A stretch of DNA of 41,916 nucleotides from a virus. Under the pieces are notes generated by a model, which saw nothing but the letters and a program-made list of their open reading frames with translations, made no database searches and was not told the DNA's origin. The stretch spans positions 1 through 41,916 of IMG/VR virus record IMGVR_UViG_3300032087_003790, one strand, 5' to 3'. Positions 29,636-37,477 of this stretch are shown here, one piece after another. The position numbers were made by a program, and so were the translations under genes. Every line of letters starts with the position of its first letter. Position 1 is the first letter of the stretch.

Positions 29636-31852
29636 CTATTCCACCGAATATTTCATTAAACCCGCTATTTCATAGAAATAGGCCTTTTGTCCGTTTCTTG
29701 TGGTAGGCACTTTATTAAAATCTTTCATTCCTACAGTTAATCCTCGTTTTGTGCCTTTGCCTTCCGTCATTTCATAGTACAAGTCGAACAAGTCACTTTC
29801 ATGGAGTTTGCCTTCTGCAGCTGTACTAAGCACGTTTGGTAAGTCGTGTGTTGTGCACAACTCTTCGAAATCTTTAAACATTCTATTAGCTAATAAGAAA
29901 GCTATCTTTTGTGCAGCGCCGAATTTAGATGCTATTAAGCGTTTTTTATCTTCTGTATTTGGCGGAGTCTGATAAGCATCTGCAGATAACATTTCTACTT
30001 CAGTAGCTAAATAGTAACAAAAATCAACTATTTCTTTATCCATTTGTTTATGAATAAGAGACAAGCCGCCTGCTTCTTGCACCCATAGTTCATCTTTTAA
30101 CACATTAGGACAATTAAAAAGAGCAAAACGTCTGTCTTCGCCTTCTATAAAAAGCGGGTTTTTATTCGCAGTCATAATGAAAGTGACACGATGCTCATAT
30201 TGAAAAGGGTCAGTGCGCATCTTACGAATAGACACTTCCGGCTTACCCGTATAAGCTTTAATTTTGCCTATAACGTTTTCTTTTTCGTCAAACTTAGTTA
30301 GCTGATTACCATACTCATCGAGTTGCACAAAATAAGTATCTAGCAGATAGTTGTTATACTTTTCTAAAAACTCTTTTACTGTAGGTCTAGCTAAAGACGG
30401 GCCGCCGATTATTTTCTCCATCAAATGTACAAATGTGTCTTTACCTGCACCAGGCACACCAAGAAAATAAAGTACTGTAGGAGAATAATCGAAATAAGTT
30501 AGTTTACGTTTTATAAACTTGAGTAGATAATTTCTATTATAATTATCTGGAATTAAACTCTTTAAAAAGTTAAGTATATATGTAGGCTTACTATATTTAG
30601 ACTTGTGCGTTAAAGGTTCTTTAAATACTTGTAGTGCTTCTGTAGGATAAAAAGAATTAAACGCAGTTTCTTCATTCTTAATAAAAAATCCAAAATCTTT
30701 AGCTGGAGTGCTAACTACATCAACTAAAGGAACTAAACTTTGCATAGCTTTTTTAGGCGGTGCTTCTACGCAAGTAGTTGCAATATAAGCGGCGAAGTCG
30801 TCGGGCCTTTCAAATTGTTTAACTCTACCTCTAAAAATATCTGCAAAATAATAAGAACATCGTTGTGGATCAAAGAATAAATCTACAACTTCATTTCTTT
30901 TAGTTAATAATTGAAGCTTACCATCTTGCCAATTTTCATCGTATTGCCAAATAGGTTTGCCGTCTATATTAGCACGTTCTTCTGCCATAGGATCTAAGAT
31001 AGTTGTTTGCAGCCTTTTCTTTAACATAGGCTCTTCAAACATCTCATTAATTAGTTCCATGCATTCGTAATACAACTCAATATCAATAGAATTATCTGCG
31101 CCTAAAATGGCGCTTACTTTAGATAAGTATTCAGAGCCGCGACCTTCTGGCACTTCTTCAGGATGCAAATAACCTTTAGCTTTATATTCTTGTATGTCAC
31201 GAAAATCTTTAGGCGTTAAAAAACCAAATAGCTTAGGATCTACTTTCTTTTTAGCTAAAAAGCTTCTGACTTGTGGAGCTAAATTATAAGACCACATTTT
31301 GTCTTCTAGTTTAGCTTCATCTCTAGTTAGGACAACAGGCTGAATAGACTTTAACAAAGCTATAACTTCAGCAGGAGGTTGCTTTAATTCACACAATTCA
31401 AAATCGTGTTTAGTCTCATTTGCTTCTGTTGGTAAATAGACAAAGCCACCATTTGCGTAGAAATCTAACTCTATAACATTATTTTTAACTATAAAATTCT
31501 CTAGCTCTTCTTCAGGATATTTGTATATAATAGTGCCGCAAATCTTTTCATTTCCGTTAGAATCAGTTTTGCCTTTACTCATAAAGCGGAAATTATAGTT
31601 AGGATCTAAGGACTGAAATAAACTAAACGTTATAGCGTTATCACAATCTATAGCAATTATATTAGATAGCTTGCCTGTTAATACACCACCTAAAGGAGAG
31701 TCTTTTGTATTTCGTTCTTTAGAATAAATTTCGCGCCAATTTTTATCAAATATAGGTAAAGTCTTTTTACCGTTAGATTGACGCTTTAACTCGCCTTTTA
31801 ACGGTACAGTGTGCCAGTTTAAATCTATGAATGGTTGTATTGTTTTAATCAC
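29636..31852 (-). CDS. Primase-helicase (prim-pol plus SF3-type helicase)
   Basis: 738 aa fusion. The N-terminal ~160 residues look like an archaeo-eukaryotic prim-pol: GGVLTGKLSNIIAIDCDNA (D69 and D71 metal site) and later IELDFYANGGFVYLP (~127-141). The C-terminal part is an SF3-like ATPase of DUF5906 type: Walker A FLGVPGAGKDTF (~463-474), Walker B FVQLDEYGN (~508-516), and FIMTANKNPLFIEGEDRRF, a typical sensor/arginine-finger region. It should prime and unwind DNA at the fork. It replaces the T7-type DnaG/DnaB fusion. The gene starts the core of the minus early operon and overlaps the upstream HTH gene by 8 bp. Confidence 0.88.
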   Translation of the reverse strand: MIKTIQPFIDLNWHTVPLKGELKRQSNGKKTLPIFDKNWREIYSKERNTKDSPLGGVLTGKLSNIIAIDCDNAITFSLFQSLDPNYNFRFMSKGKTDSNGNEKICGTIIYKYPEEELENFIVKNNVIELDFYANGGFVYLPTEANETKHDFELCELKQPPAEVIALLKSIQPVVLTRDEAKLEDKMWSYNLAPQVRSFLAKKKVDPKLFGFLTPKDFRDIQEYKAKGYLHPEEVPEGRGSEYLSKVSAILGADNSIDIELYYECMELINEMFEEPMLKKRLQTTILDPMAEERANIDGKPIWQYDENWQDGKLQLLTKRNEVVDLFFDPQRCSYYFADIFRGRVKQFERPDDFAAYIATTCVEAPPKKAMQSLVPLVDVVSTPAKDFGFFIKNEETAFNSFYPTEALQVFKEPLTHKSKYSKPTYILNFLKSLIPDNYNRNYLLKFIKRKLTYFDYSPTVLYFLGVPGAGKDTFVHLMEKIIGGPSLARPTVKEFLEKYNNYLLDTYFVQLDEYGNQLTKFDEKENVIGKIKAYTGKPEVSIRKMRTDPFQYEHRVTFIMTANKNPLFIEGEDRRFALFNCPNVLKDELWVQEAGGLSLIHKQMDKEIVDFCYYLATEVEMLSADAYQTPPNTEDKKRLIASKFGAAQKIAFLLANRMFKDFEELCTTHDLPNVLSTAAEGKLHESDLFDLYYEMTEGKGTKRGLTVGMKDFNKVPTTRNGQKAYFYEIAGLMKYSVE

Positions 31853-32153
31853 GTTTCCAAAGTCCCCAAGGAAAAAAGCCTTCGTAATACCACGAGTTAG
31901 GTTGAATCTTTATATAGTCGTTATCTAACCAAGGAGGAAATAAGGACATATATAAAATTAGCTTTTGCTCAGGATCGGACAAAGAAATATAAATATCATA
32001 GTAATGTAATAAATTGGTTAAATGAGGTCTAGAAATATGCAAGCCTAATTGTTTTATAATACGAGTAATAGGCACACCAGTTTGTTGTAACTGATATGCC
32101 TTAGCTAAAGTATTTTCAACAACTAGTTTACGCTTAGCTCTTGAAGTTTTCAT
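31845..32153 (-). CDS. Small HTH-like protein
   Basis: 102 aa. The N-terminal half has a basic start (MKTSRAKRKLVVENTLAKAY) then a helix-turn-helix-like stretch AYQLQQTGVPITRIIKQLGL / HISRPHLTNLLHYY (residues ~19-52), of homeodomain-like resolvase type. The C-terminal half is Trp/Tyr/Pro-rich (PNSWYYEGFFPWGLWKRD). It may bind DNA. Overlaps both neighbours (8 and 20 bp), so it is co-transcribed with the primase-helicase gene. Function unknown. Confidence 0.6.
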   Translation of the reverse strand: MKTSRAKRKLVVENTLAKAYQLQQTGVPITRIIKQLGLHISRPHLTNLLHYYDIYISLSDPEQKLILYMSLFPPWLDNDYIKIQPNSWYYEGFFPWGLWKRD

Positions 32154-32478
32154 ACCGTTCCTTGCACTCGGGACAACGAGTTATTAGATCATTTAGTGCA
32201 GCTTCTTTGTTAACCGTAGCTAGTTGAGTAAATCTCGATAAATAAGAACTATCTGCAACTAATAAGTCAGAATCATGATTATAACCACGCCTGATCATTT
32301 CGCGTGCTAACTCTTCGTGACGTGCAGCTAATTGGCTTATTTGCAACTGATTTAATACTGCATGACCTTCTAAAGACTTTTGCTTATTCAGCGCGCCGTT
32401 AATCATGTGACATTCAACATGCTCGCCTAGTAAGTGCTTTCTGCACATGATTTCTGGCGGTAACATCCACATACGCAT
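32134..32478 (-). CDS. Pyrimidine-dimer DNA glycosylase-like protein
   Basis: 114 aa. MRMWMLPPEIMCRKHLLGEH at the start and ARHEELAREMIRRGYNHDSD (residues ~51-70) resemble the phage proteins related to pyrimidine dimer DNA glycosylases (DenV/Pyr_excise group), with the catalytic Thr/Met region poorly conserved. The C-terminus has RCPECKERYE, a CxxC seen in related proteins. Such enzymes repair UV damage. The link rests on recognised N-terminal blocks, so treat as tentative; a structural role for this family is the alternative. Confidence 0.5.
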   Translation of the reverse strand: MRMWMLPPEIMCRKHLLGEHVECHMINGALNKQKSLEGHAVLNQLQISQLAARHEELAREMIRRGYNHDSDLLVADSSYLSRFTQLATVNKEAALNDLITRCPECKERYENFKS

Positions 32479-32480
32479 AA

Positions 32481-32822
32481 TTAAACCCTTGATTTTTGCT
32501 TATCGGTTTTCTTTAATTCTTTCATTTGTCTGTGTTCTTTATGTCGTTGCTCTAAGAATTTTTCTGGGCTAATTGCACCTACAATCCACTTATATTCATA
32601 AGGAGCTTTGTAATCTATTTTAGGTGAAGCGTGCACTTCTTTAGCACAGCCTAATTTATACCCTGTAACAGTTTCAACAACTACCAAGTCGCCTACTTCA
32701 ACATAAGTTTCATTTTCTACTTTATATGTATAGCGTTTTTTGCTTCTATCATTTAAAAATTCAAATGAAATTGTATAAAAGGTGCCTGCTTGTTGTTTAG
32801 TTAATTCGTGAATATCCGCCAT
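32481..32822 (-). CDS. Conserved hypothetical early protein
   Basis: 113 aa. Beta-rich N-terminal part with RYTYKVENETYVEVGDLVVV and ETVTGYKLGCAKEVHASPKI, a small barrel-like pattern seen in short phage proteins of unknown function, followed by a basic helical tail (FLEQRHKEHRQMKELKKTDK). GGAGACC precedes ATG 32822 by 7 bp. It is the first gene of the minus early operon. An OB-like nucleic-acid-binding domain is possible. Confidence 0.65.
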   Translation of the reverse strand: MADIHELTKQQAGTFYTISFEFLNDRSKKRYTYKVENETYVEVGDLVVVETVTGYKLGCAKEVHASPKIDYKAPYEYKWIVGAISPEKFLEQRHKEHRQMKELKKTDKQKSRV

Positions 32823-33022
32823 GTTTGGTCTCCATATAACTGAATTTATTAAAGATTATATTATACTAGATATTGTTGCAAAAATGAAATAACTTTTAGT
32901 TATAAGAAACGGCTAAATTTAGTCTTAATAAATCTATTAAAAGTTAACACAAGTTAGAATATTTAAACTATAATTAAATCTAATGTGTGAATCAAACTTA
33001 ACCAATCAAATGAGGATTAATA
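32823..33022. promoter_or_regulatory. Divergent early promoter region
   Basis: 200 bp between the two early operons. For the minus operon overlapping TATAAT boxes lie at 32865-32855 (minus strand), 33-38 bp before ATG 32822; the -35 is weak. For the plus operon the promoter module at 32898-32974 follows. The spacer is AT-rich and has no gene. Confidence 0.6.
32898..32974 (+). promoter_or_regulatory. Early promoter module before the 164-aa gene
   Basis: AGTTATAAGAA at 32898-32908 and TATAAT at 32969-32974, with TTAACA (32944-32949) 19 bp before it as a possible -35. ATG 33023 follows 54 bp after the -10. The leader AATCTAAT...ATCAAACTTAA is nearly repeated before the SSB gene. Confidence 0.6.
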
Positions 33023-33517
33023 ATGTCAATTAAAAAAGCTTATACAAGCCTAGTATCTTTTTTACAAGCTAATCAAGATAAAACTGTTTCAGATATTTTG
33101 GATGAAGTGGTTGAAATGTGTTCGGCTAAATCTGCTGGTTCTTCTGCTACTACTGTCCATAAAAATGAAGAAGGTGTTGTTACTCACATTCGTTGTGGAT
33201 TTTTCAAGCAATGGCTACCTCTTTCTCATGTAGAATTCGGAACTAAGTCAAGTTCTGCTTCTGGATACAACTCTATGAGTAAAGCAGGCCAATCAATTTG
33301 GACTAAAAAACAACGTGACGCTAAAAAAGCTCGTGAAGAGTTGCTTGATGGTGTAGCTTCTGGTGATGTCGATCCTTCTGATCTTGCTGAAAAGTTAGAA
33401 GCTATCGAAGCAGAACGCACTGAAGTTGTATCTCATCCTTTAGGTGCTGACACGTTAGAAGAAGCTTTAGCTTACTCTGCTGAAGAATTAGACAATATGG
33501 CTGAAGCTGCAGCTTAA
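33023..33517 (+). CDS. Unknown early protein, paralogue of the 20393-20830 protein
   Basis: 164 aa. N-terminal helix (SLVSFLQANQDKTVSDILDE), a beta core with THIRCGFFKQWLPLSHVEFG, the shared motif SSSASGYNSMSKAGQSIWTK (residues ~76-95), a charged helix (KQRDAKKAREELLDGVASGD) and a longer Ala/Glu-rich acidic tail that the 145-aa paralogue lacks. It leads the replication operon, directly before SSB, with its own promoter and ATGAGGAT ribosome site. The acidic tail is reminiscent of SSB-type interaction tails, but I claim no family. A replication accessory or host-takeover factor is inferred. Confidence 0.7.
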   Translation: MSIKKAYTSLVSFLQANQDKTVSDILDEVVEMCSAKSAGSSATTVHKNEEGVVTHIRCGFFKQWLPLSHVEFGTKSSSASGYNSMSKAGQSIWTKKQRDAKKAREELLDGVASGDVDPSDLAEKLEAIEAERTEVVSHPLGADTLEEALAYSAEELDNMAEAAA

Positions 33518-33630
33518 GTTATAAGAAATGTGATTAGTATAGCTAAAAGTTATTGTTAATTTTTAGCTATACGTTGTATTATAGAATCTAATTTATTAAA
33601 TCAACTTAATCTTAAAGGTAATATCATATT
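33517..33630 (+). promoter_or_regulatory. Promoter module and 11-bp inverted repeat before SSB
   Basis: AGTTATAAGAA (33517-33527) overlaps the last base of the preceding stop. A perfect 11-bp inverted repeat TATAGCTAAAA / TTTTAGCTATA (arms 33538-33548 and 33561-33571) has a 12-nt loop. TATTAT at 33577-33582 is the likely -10, with ATG 33631 54 bp after it. The inverted repeat ends 5 bp before the -10, so it covers the -35 region and could be an operator; no T tract follows it. Confidence 0.55.
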
Positions 33631-34305
33631 ATGTCGAAAAATCCCTCTATACTTGTAGATACTCCTATTGGTGACCTAGAATGGGTTATTATTTCTGGCG
33701 AAGGCTCTGAAGACTTAAACGGTAATATGAAGTATAAAGCTTCTATGGTACTTGACCTAGAAAAGCAAGCACACTCAGAATTTGTTGCTATGGTCAAAGA
33801 CTTTTGGAATACTAATAAACCAAAAGCGTTCAAAAAAGCCGAAGCAGATTCTATGGGGTTATATCCTCATAGGGTACCTACAGGAAATAAGGACGAGAAT
33901 GGCGATCCTATTTATGAAGAAACAGGAAAAGTTATTGTGGTTTTCAAAACTGGCACTACGTTTAAAGACGGCAAGCCTAAAACTGTTAAAGTATTTAACG
34001 CTAAAGGCGCTGAAGTTCTCTTGGGCGATAAGAAGATTGCTAACGGAAGTAGAGGCAGACTTGGTGGCGTTATGGCTATATATACTACAACGGATAGAAG
34101 TGGCAACAAAATAGTTAATTCTGGTGTTACTTTTTATCTAAATAAAGTGCAATTAACTAAGTTTGTAGAATTCGTTGGCGAAGGCTTTGACGCTATTGAA
34201 GATGCTGAAGTAGAAGAAGCTTTCGAAGGTACTGGCGACATGGGTGCAGTAGTTGATGACGAAGTAACTGAAACTGCTACGATAGACAAACCTCGCTTAG
34301 ATTAA
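33631..34305 (+). CDS. Single-stranded DNA-binding protein (T7 gp2.5 / DUF2815-like)
   Basis: 224 aa. The N-terminal OB-fold region opens ILVDTPIGDLEWVIISGEGS, continues with DLNGNMKYKASMVLDL, then KTGTTFKDGKPKTVKVFNAK and RLGGVMAIYTTTDRSGNKIV, and ends with FYLNKVQLTKFVEFVG. Residues ~185-224 form an acidic tail (AIEDAEVEEAFEGTGD onward) like that of gp2.5, which binds polymerase and helicase. It coats ssDNA during replication and recombination. Expression is set by its own promoter module and a strong terminator after the gene. Confidence 0.85.
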   Translation: MSKNPSILVDTPIGDLEWVIISGEGSEDLNGNMKYKASMVLDLEKQAHSEFVAMVKDFWNTNKPKAFKKAEADSMGLYPHRVPTGNKDENGDPIYEETGKVIVVFKTGTTFKDGKPKTVKVFNAKGAEVLLGDKKIANGSRGRLGGVMAIYTTTDRSGNKIVNSGVTFYLNKVQLTKFVEFVGEGFDAIEDAEVEEAFEGTGDMGAVVDDEVTETATIDKPRLD

Positions 34306-34325
34306 TAATAAGAAGTGCCAACTAT

Positions 34326-34357
34326 AGCCCGCATTATGCTTGTTGTGGGCTCTTTTT
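34326..34357 (+). terminator. Rho-independent terminator after SSB
   Basis: AGCCCGC-ATTATGCTTGTT-GTGGGCT (arms 34326-34332 and 34345-34351, one G-T pair) is followed by CTTTTT. It lies between the SSB stop and the polymerase gene, so most transcripts from the SSB promoter should stop here with readthrough into polymerase. Confidence 0.85.
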
Positions 34358-34376
34358 AACCAAATAGGATAAAGAT

Positions 34377-36041
34377 ATGTCAATCTATAAAACAGTTAAT
34401 TTAGATGAAGTACAAGCCGCAATAAACCCTTCTGAAGACCTTGCATTCGATACTGAAACTATTGGTAAATATGGACATATTAAGCTAGCTCAATTTTATC
34501 AACGGCATTGGAAGCAAGCTTTGATAGTGATAGACCCGCCAATATTTGACTTGTTCCTTTTATTAAATAATTTCAATAAAACTAATATTGTAATGCAATA
34601 TGCTTCTTACGATATTAGCACCATACAAACCCAAACAGGTTCTCGTTGGGTACCTAAAACGTTTAGCGATACTTTCTTGCTCGCTAGATTGGCCTTTCCT
34701 CATTTAGACAAATACAGTTTAGATGAACTAATTGCTTTAGTTTATGATGGCGATCCTTACGCTGAAGCTAATATTATTAAAGCAGATATGCATAAAGCAG
34801 ATTGGAAATTCTTAGACGAACAGAAATTACTCTATGCTGCAATAGATGTCTATTATTTATTTTATCTTTATGATAAAGTCAAGCATTGCGAAAATAGCTT
34901 ATCTTATAAAATAGATATGAGAGCATTACGACGTGCATTAGATTTTCAATGTAATGGTTTAGCAGTAGACAGAGATAAACTAGACGCTAAACTAAAACAG
35001 AATCTAATAGATATAGACTATGAAGCGCTTCCAATTAACGCTAATAGCTATAAACAAGTTAGACCTTATATCGGTTCGGATGAATCAGACGCAAAAGGAT
35101 TAGCTAGATTAGCTATGTTTGGCAATGAAAAAGCTGCACAAGTACGTAGAGTTAGATCGTTGTTGAAACAAAATTCTTTTATTAAGAAATTTGACACTGA
35201 AGAAGGTAGAATATACGGTCGCTTTGCTCCTTCTACACGATCTGGGCGCTTCTCTTGTTCGGACCAAAATTTACAGCAGTTGCCTAGAGCTTTGAAAGGT
35301 TGTTTTGGAGTGTCTGAAGACAAGGTGCTAATTTTCTCTGATTATGCTCAATTAGAGTTAAGAACAATTGCGGCTATAACTGGCGATGTAGCTTTATGCC
35401 AATTCTTTTATAACAAAGAAGATGCGCACGGTATTGTAGCCGAAAAGTTTTTTGGGCCTAATTGGACTAAAGATAATAGACAGACAACTAAGACAATTAA
35501 CTTTAACGCGCTATACGGCGGAGGTGCGCCCATGCTACAGCAAATTCTACTAATGCAAGCTAATCAATGGCATGAAGTAGAAGCAGTACGAACAATGATG
35601 CGGAAATGGAAACGCTTGTTTGCAGGCATCGCAGCATGGCAAGAAAACGGCATTAAAGAGCATAAGAAAGGTAGATTAGGTTCTACTCCTTTTGGTCGGC
35701 AGTACAAAGGCCGTTTAATGACTGATCATCTTAATATTGAAAATCAAGGTTTTGGAGCAGACGTGGCTAAATTAGCTTTACACTATATGTATGATGATCT
35801 TATAGCTACTGATGCTAAATTAGTTAATTTCGTGCACGATTCTTACATTATTGAAATGGATAACGACGAATCTGCGTACAAAACTGTTTGTGCACGTTTA
35901 GCAGAAGCAATGAAAGATGCGTGGAGTGAAGCAAGTAAAATGGCCCGAATTAAAGATATACCAATGCCGGTAGAAGTATCTGTCGGTTTTAATTGGGGTG
36001 AAATAGAATCAGGTAAAACTATATACAGTACGGAGGCCTAA
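34377..36041 (+). CDS. Family A DNA polymerase with 3'-5' exonuclease
   Basis: 554 aa, compact (T7 gp5 is 704). Exonuclease: DTET (D25, E27), SYDI (D79) and YAAID (Y153, D157), so DEDDy. Polymerase: motif A DYAQLELRT (D322), motif B RQTTKTINFNALYGG with R368, K372, F376 and Y380 at the spacing of E. coli R754/K758/F762/Y766, and motif C VHDSY (H487, D488, S489). The position-762 equivalent is Phe. Motif C has Ser where most family A enzymes have Glu (HDE). It replicates the genome with SSB and the primase-helicase. The ThyA-fold gene follows with no gap. Confidence 0.95.
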   Translation: MSIYKTVNLDEVQAAINPSEDLAFDTETIGKYGHIKLAQFYQRHWKQALIVIDPPIFDLFLLLNNFNKTNIVMQYASYDISTIQTQTGSRWVPKTFSDTFLLARLAFPHLDKYSLDELIALVYDGDPYAEANIIKADMHKADWKFLDEQKLLYAAIDVYYLFYLYDKVKHCENSLSYKIDMRALRRALDFQCNGLAVDRDKLDAKLKQNLIDIDYEALPINANSYKQVRPYIGSDESDAKGLARLAMFGNEKAAQVRRVRSLLKQNSFIKKFDTEEGRIYGRFAPSTRSGRFSCSDQNLQQLPRALKGCFGVSEDKVLIFSDYAQLELRTIAAITGDVALCQFFYNKEDAHGIVAEKFFGPNWTKDNRQTTKTINFNALYGGGAPMLQQILLMQANQWHEVEAVRTMMRKWKRLFAGIAAWQENGIKEHKKGRLGSTPFGRQYKGRLMTDHLNIENQGFGADVAKLALHYMYDDLIATDAKLVNFVHDSYIIEMDNDESAYKTVCARLAEAMKDAWSEASKMARIKDIPMPVEVSVGFNWGEIESGKTIYSTEA

Positions 36042-36848
36042 ATGCCAAGTCAATTTGAATTAGATTATATTAGTCTTATAGACAAAATTAAGCGTAAAGG
36101 AGTTCGCAGAGAAACTAGAAATTACCCTACTTTTTCTCTTTTCGGCGAAACTTTAGAGATAAGAGAACTAGAGCAAGGAATCTTTCCTATTTTAACAGGG
36201 CGTAAAATGTATTATAAAGGAGTATTAGGAGAATTCGCTGCTTTTATTCATGGAGTAGACAAATTAGAAGACTTTGAAAAGTTTGGCTGTAACTATTGGA
36301 GGCAGTGGGCTAATAAAGATGGTTCAATTAAAGTGGACTACGGCAACACTTGGAGGAATTTCGAGGGCTATGATCAGTTAGCTAAACTAATAGAGACACT
36401 TAAAACTAATCCTGCGGATCGTAGGATGTTGATCTCTGGTTGGAGACCTCACGCTTTAGCTGAATTGTCTTTGCCTTGTTGTCATTTATTGTACCAATGG
36501 TATGTTAATGCGGATACTAATAGACTTGAAATGATATGGTATCAGCGATCTGTAGATGTAATGGTCGGTTTACCTTCAGATATTATCTTAGCAGCAATAT
36601 GGAATATAACTTTAGCTGCTGAAGTAGGGCTAAAGCCGGGCAAGATTACTATGATGTTAGGTGATACACATATATATTCCAATCACGCAGAAGCAGCTAT
36701 GCAATATTGTAGGCAATCGTTCCAAGCCCCTTATTCTCCAAAATACAAGATATTAGCTGGAACTAAATGCACTACATTTACTCCAGACGAATTTGAACTT
36801 ATTGATTACCATCCAGCAAATCCCATTAAATTCGAGGTACATACATGA
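36042..36848 (+). CDS. ThyA-fold pyrimidine methylase, probable dCMP hydroxymethylase
   Basis: 268 aa, full length. Catalytic SLPCCHLLYQW (C147, H148, Q152), YQRSVDVMVGLPSD (R169, S170, D172), GDTHIYSNH (H210, Y212). The residue matching E. coli ThyA Asn177 (in GLPFN), which reads the uracil ring, is Asp180 here (GLPSD). Asp at this place is the hallmark of T4 dCMP hydroxymethylase (Asp179), and Asn-to-Asp turns ThyA toward dCMP. Expected reaction: dCMP plus methylene-THF plus water to 5-hydroxymethyl-dCMP. Plain thymidylate synthase is the alternative, supported by the phage DHFR. A dNMP kinase gene overlaps its end by 4 bp. Confidence 0.85.
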   Translation: MPSQFELDYISLIDKIKRKGVRRETRNYPTFSLFGETLEIRELEQGIFPILTGRKMYYKGVLGEFAAFIHGVDKLEDFEKFGCNYWRQWANKDGSIKVDYGNTWRNFEGYDQLAKLIETLKTNPADRRMLISGWRPHALAELSLPCCHLLYQWYVNADTNRLEMIWYQRSVDVMVGLPSDIILAAIWNITLAAEVGLKPGKITMMLGDTHIYSNHAEAAMQYCRQSFQAPYSPKYKILAGTKCTTFTPDEFELIDYHPANPIKFEVHT

Positions 36849-37477
36849 ATAATTCACACTTACCTAATATTTTAGTTTTAGGCTATAAAGAGCACGGTAA
36901 AGATTTTGTGTGCGAATTATTAGCTAAACATTTTGGTTTTAGTTTTACTTCTAGTTCTATGTTTTGCGCAGAAGAAATTCTCTTTCCACTCATGAAAGAC
37001 AAATATGCATATAAAGATGCAGAAGAGTGTTTTAATGATCGTAGAAGTAGTCAAGAAAAGCGCGCCTATTGGTTTGAACAAATTACGCAGTTCAACATAC
37101 CTCATAGAGATAGGTTAACTAGAGCAATATTGCGAACTAACGATATTTATTGTGGCATGCGCAATATAGAAGAATTTGAGGCCTCTAAACAGCATTTCCA
37201 TTGCGTTGTTTGGGTAGATCGTAGTGAGCATTGTGAGCCTGAACCTGAAAGTTCTTGCACTGTGCATGCAAGTTTAGCTGATATAGTATTTGACAACAAT
37301 GGCACTAAAAAGCAAACTGAGCAAAAAGTTAAAAATTTGTATGCCACTATTATGCAGCAATATTTCAATAAAGAAATTGTTGTACCAGAACCGCAAAAAG
37401 TAGAAGTGGTTGCTATGGCCGCAGCTAAACCTAAATTTGATTTTAAACTGCAGACTAAAGGAACTTCAAATGAGTAA
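36845..37477 (+). CDS. Deoxynucleoside monophosphate kinase-like protein
   Basis: 210 aa. P-loop-type start LPNILVLGYKEHGKDFVCEL (G-x4-GKD, residues ~6-25) as in T4 gp1-type dNMP kinases (GxxxxGKDT). Then AEEILFPLMKDKYAYKDAEE, HRDRLTRAILRTNDIYCGMR with an R-x-R lid region, and VVWVDRSEHCEPEPESSCTV, a WVDR-type strand with conserved Asp-Arg. It should phosphorylate dNMPs, including possibly 5-hydroxymethyl-dCMP from the adjacent enzyme, to diphosphates. The tail after residue 180 is Pro/Val/Ala-rich. ATGA overlap with the upstream gene implies coupling. Confidence 0.75.
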   Translation: MNNSHLPNILVLGYKEHGKDFVCELLAKHFGFSFTSSSMFCAEEILFPLMKDKYAYKDAEECFNDRRSSQEKRAYWFEQITQFNIPHRDRLTRAILRTNDIYCGMRNIEEFEASKQHFHCVVWVDRSEHCEPEPESSCTVHASLADIVFDNNGTKKQTEQKVKNLYATIMQQYFNKEIVVPEPQKVEVVAMAAAKPKFDFKLQTKGTSNE

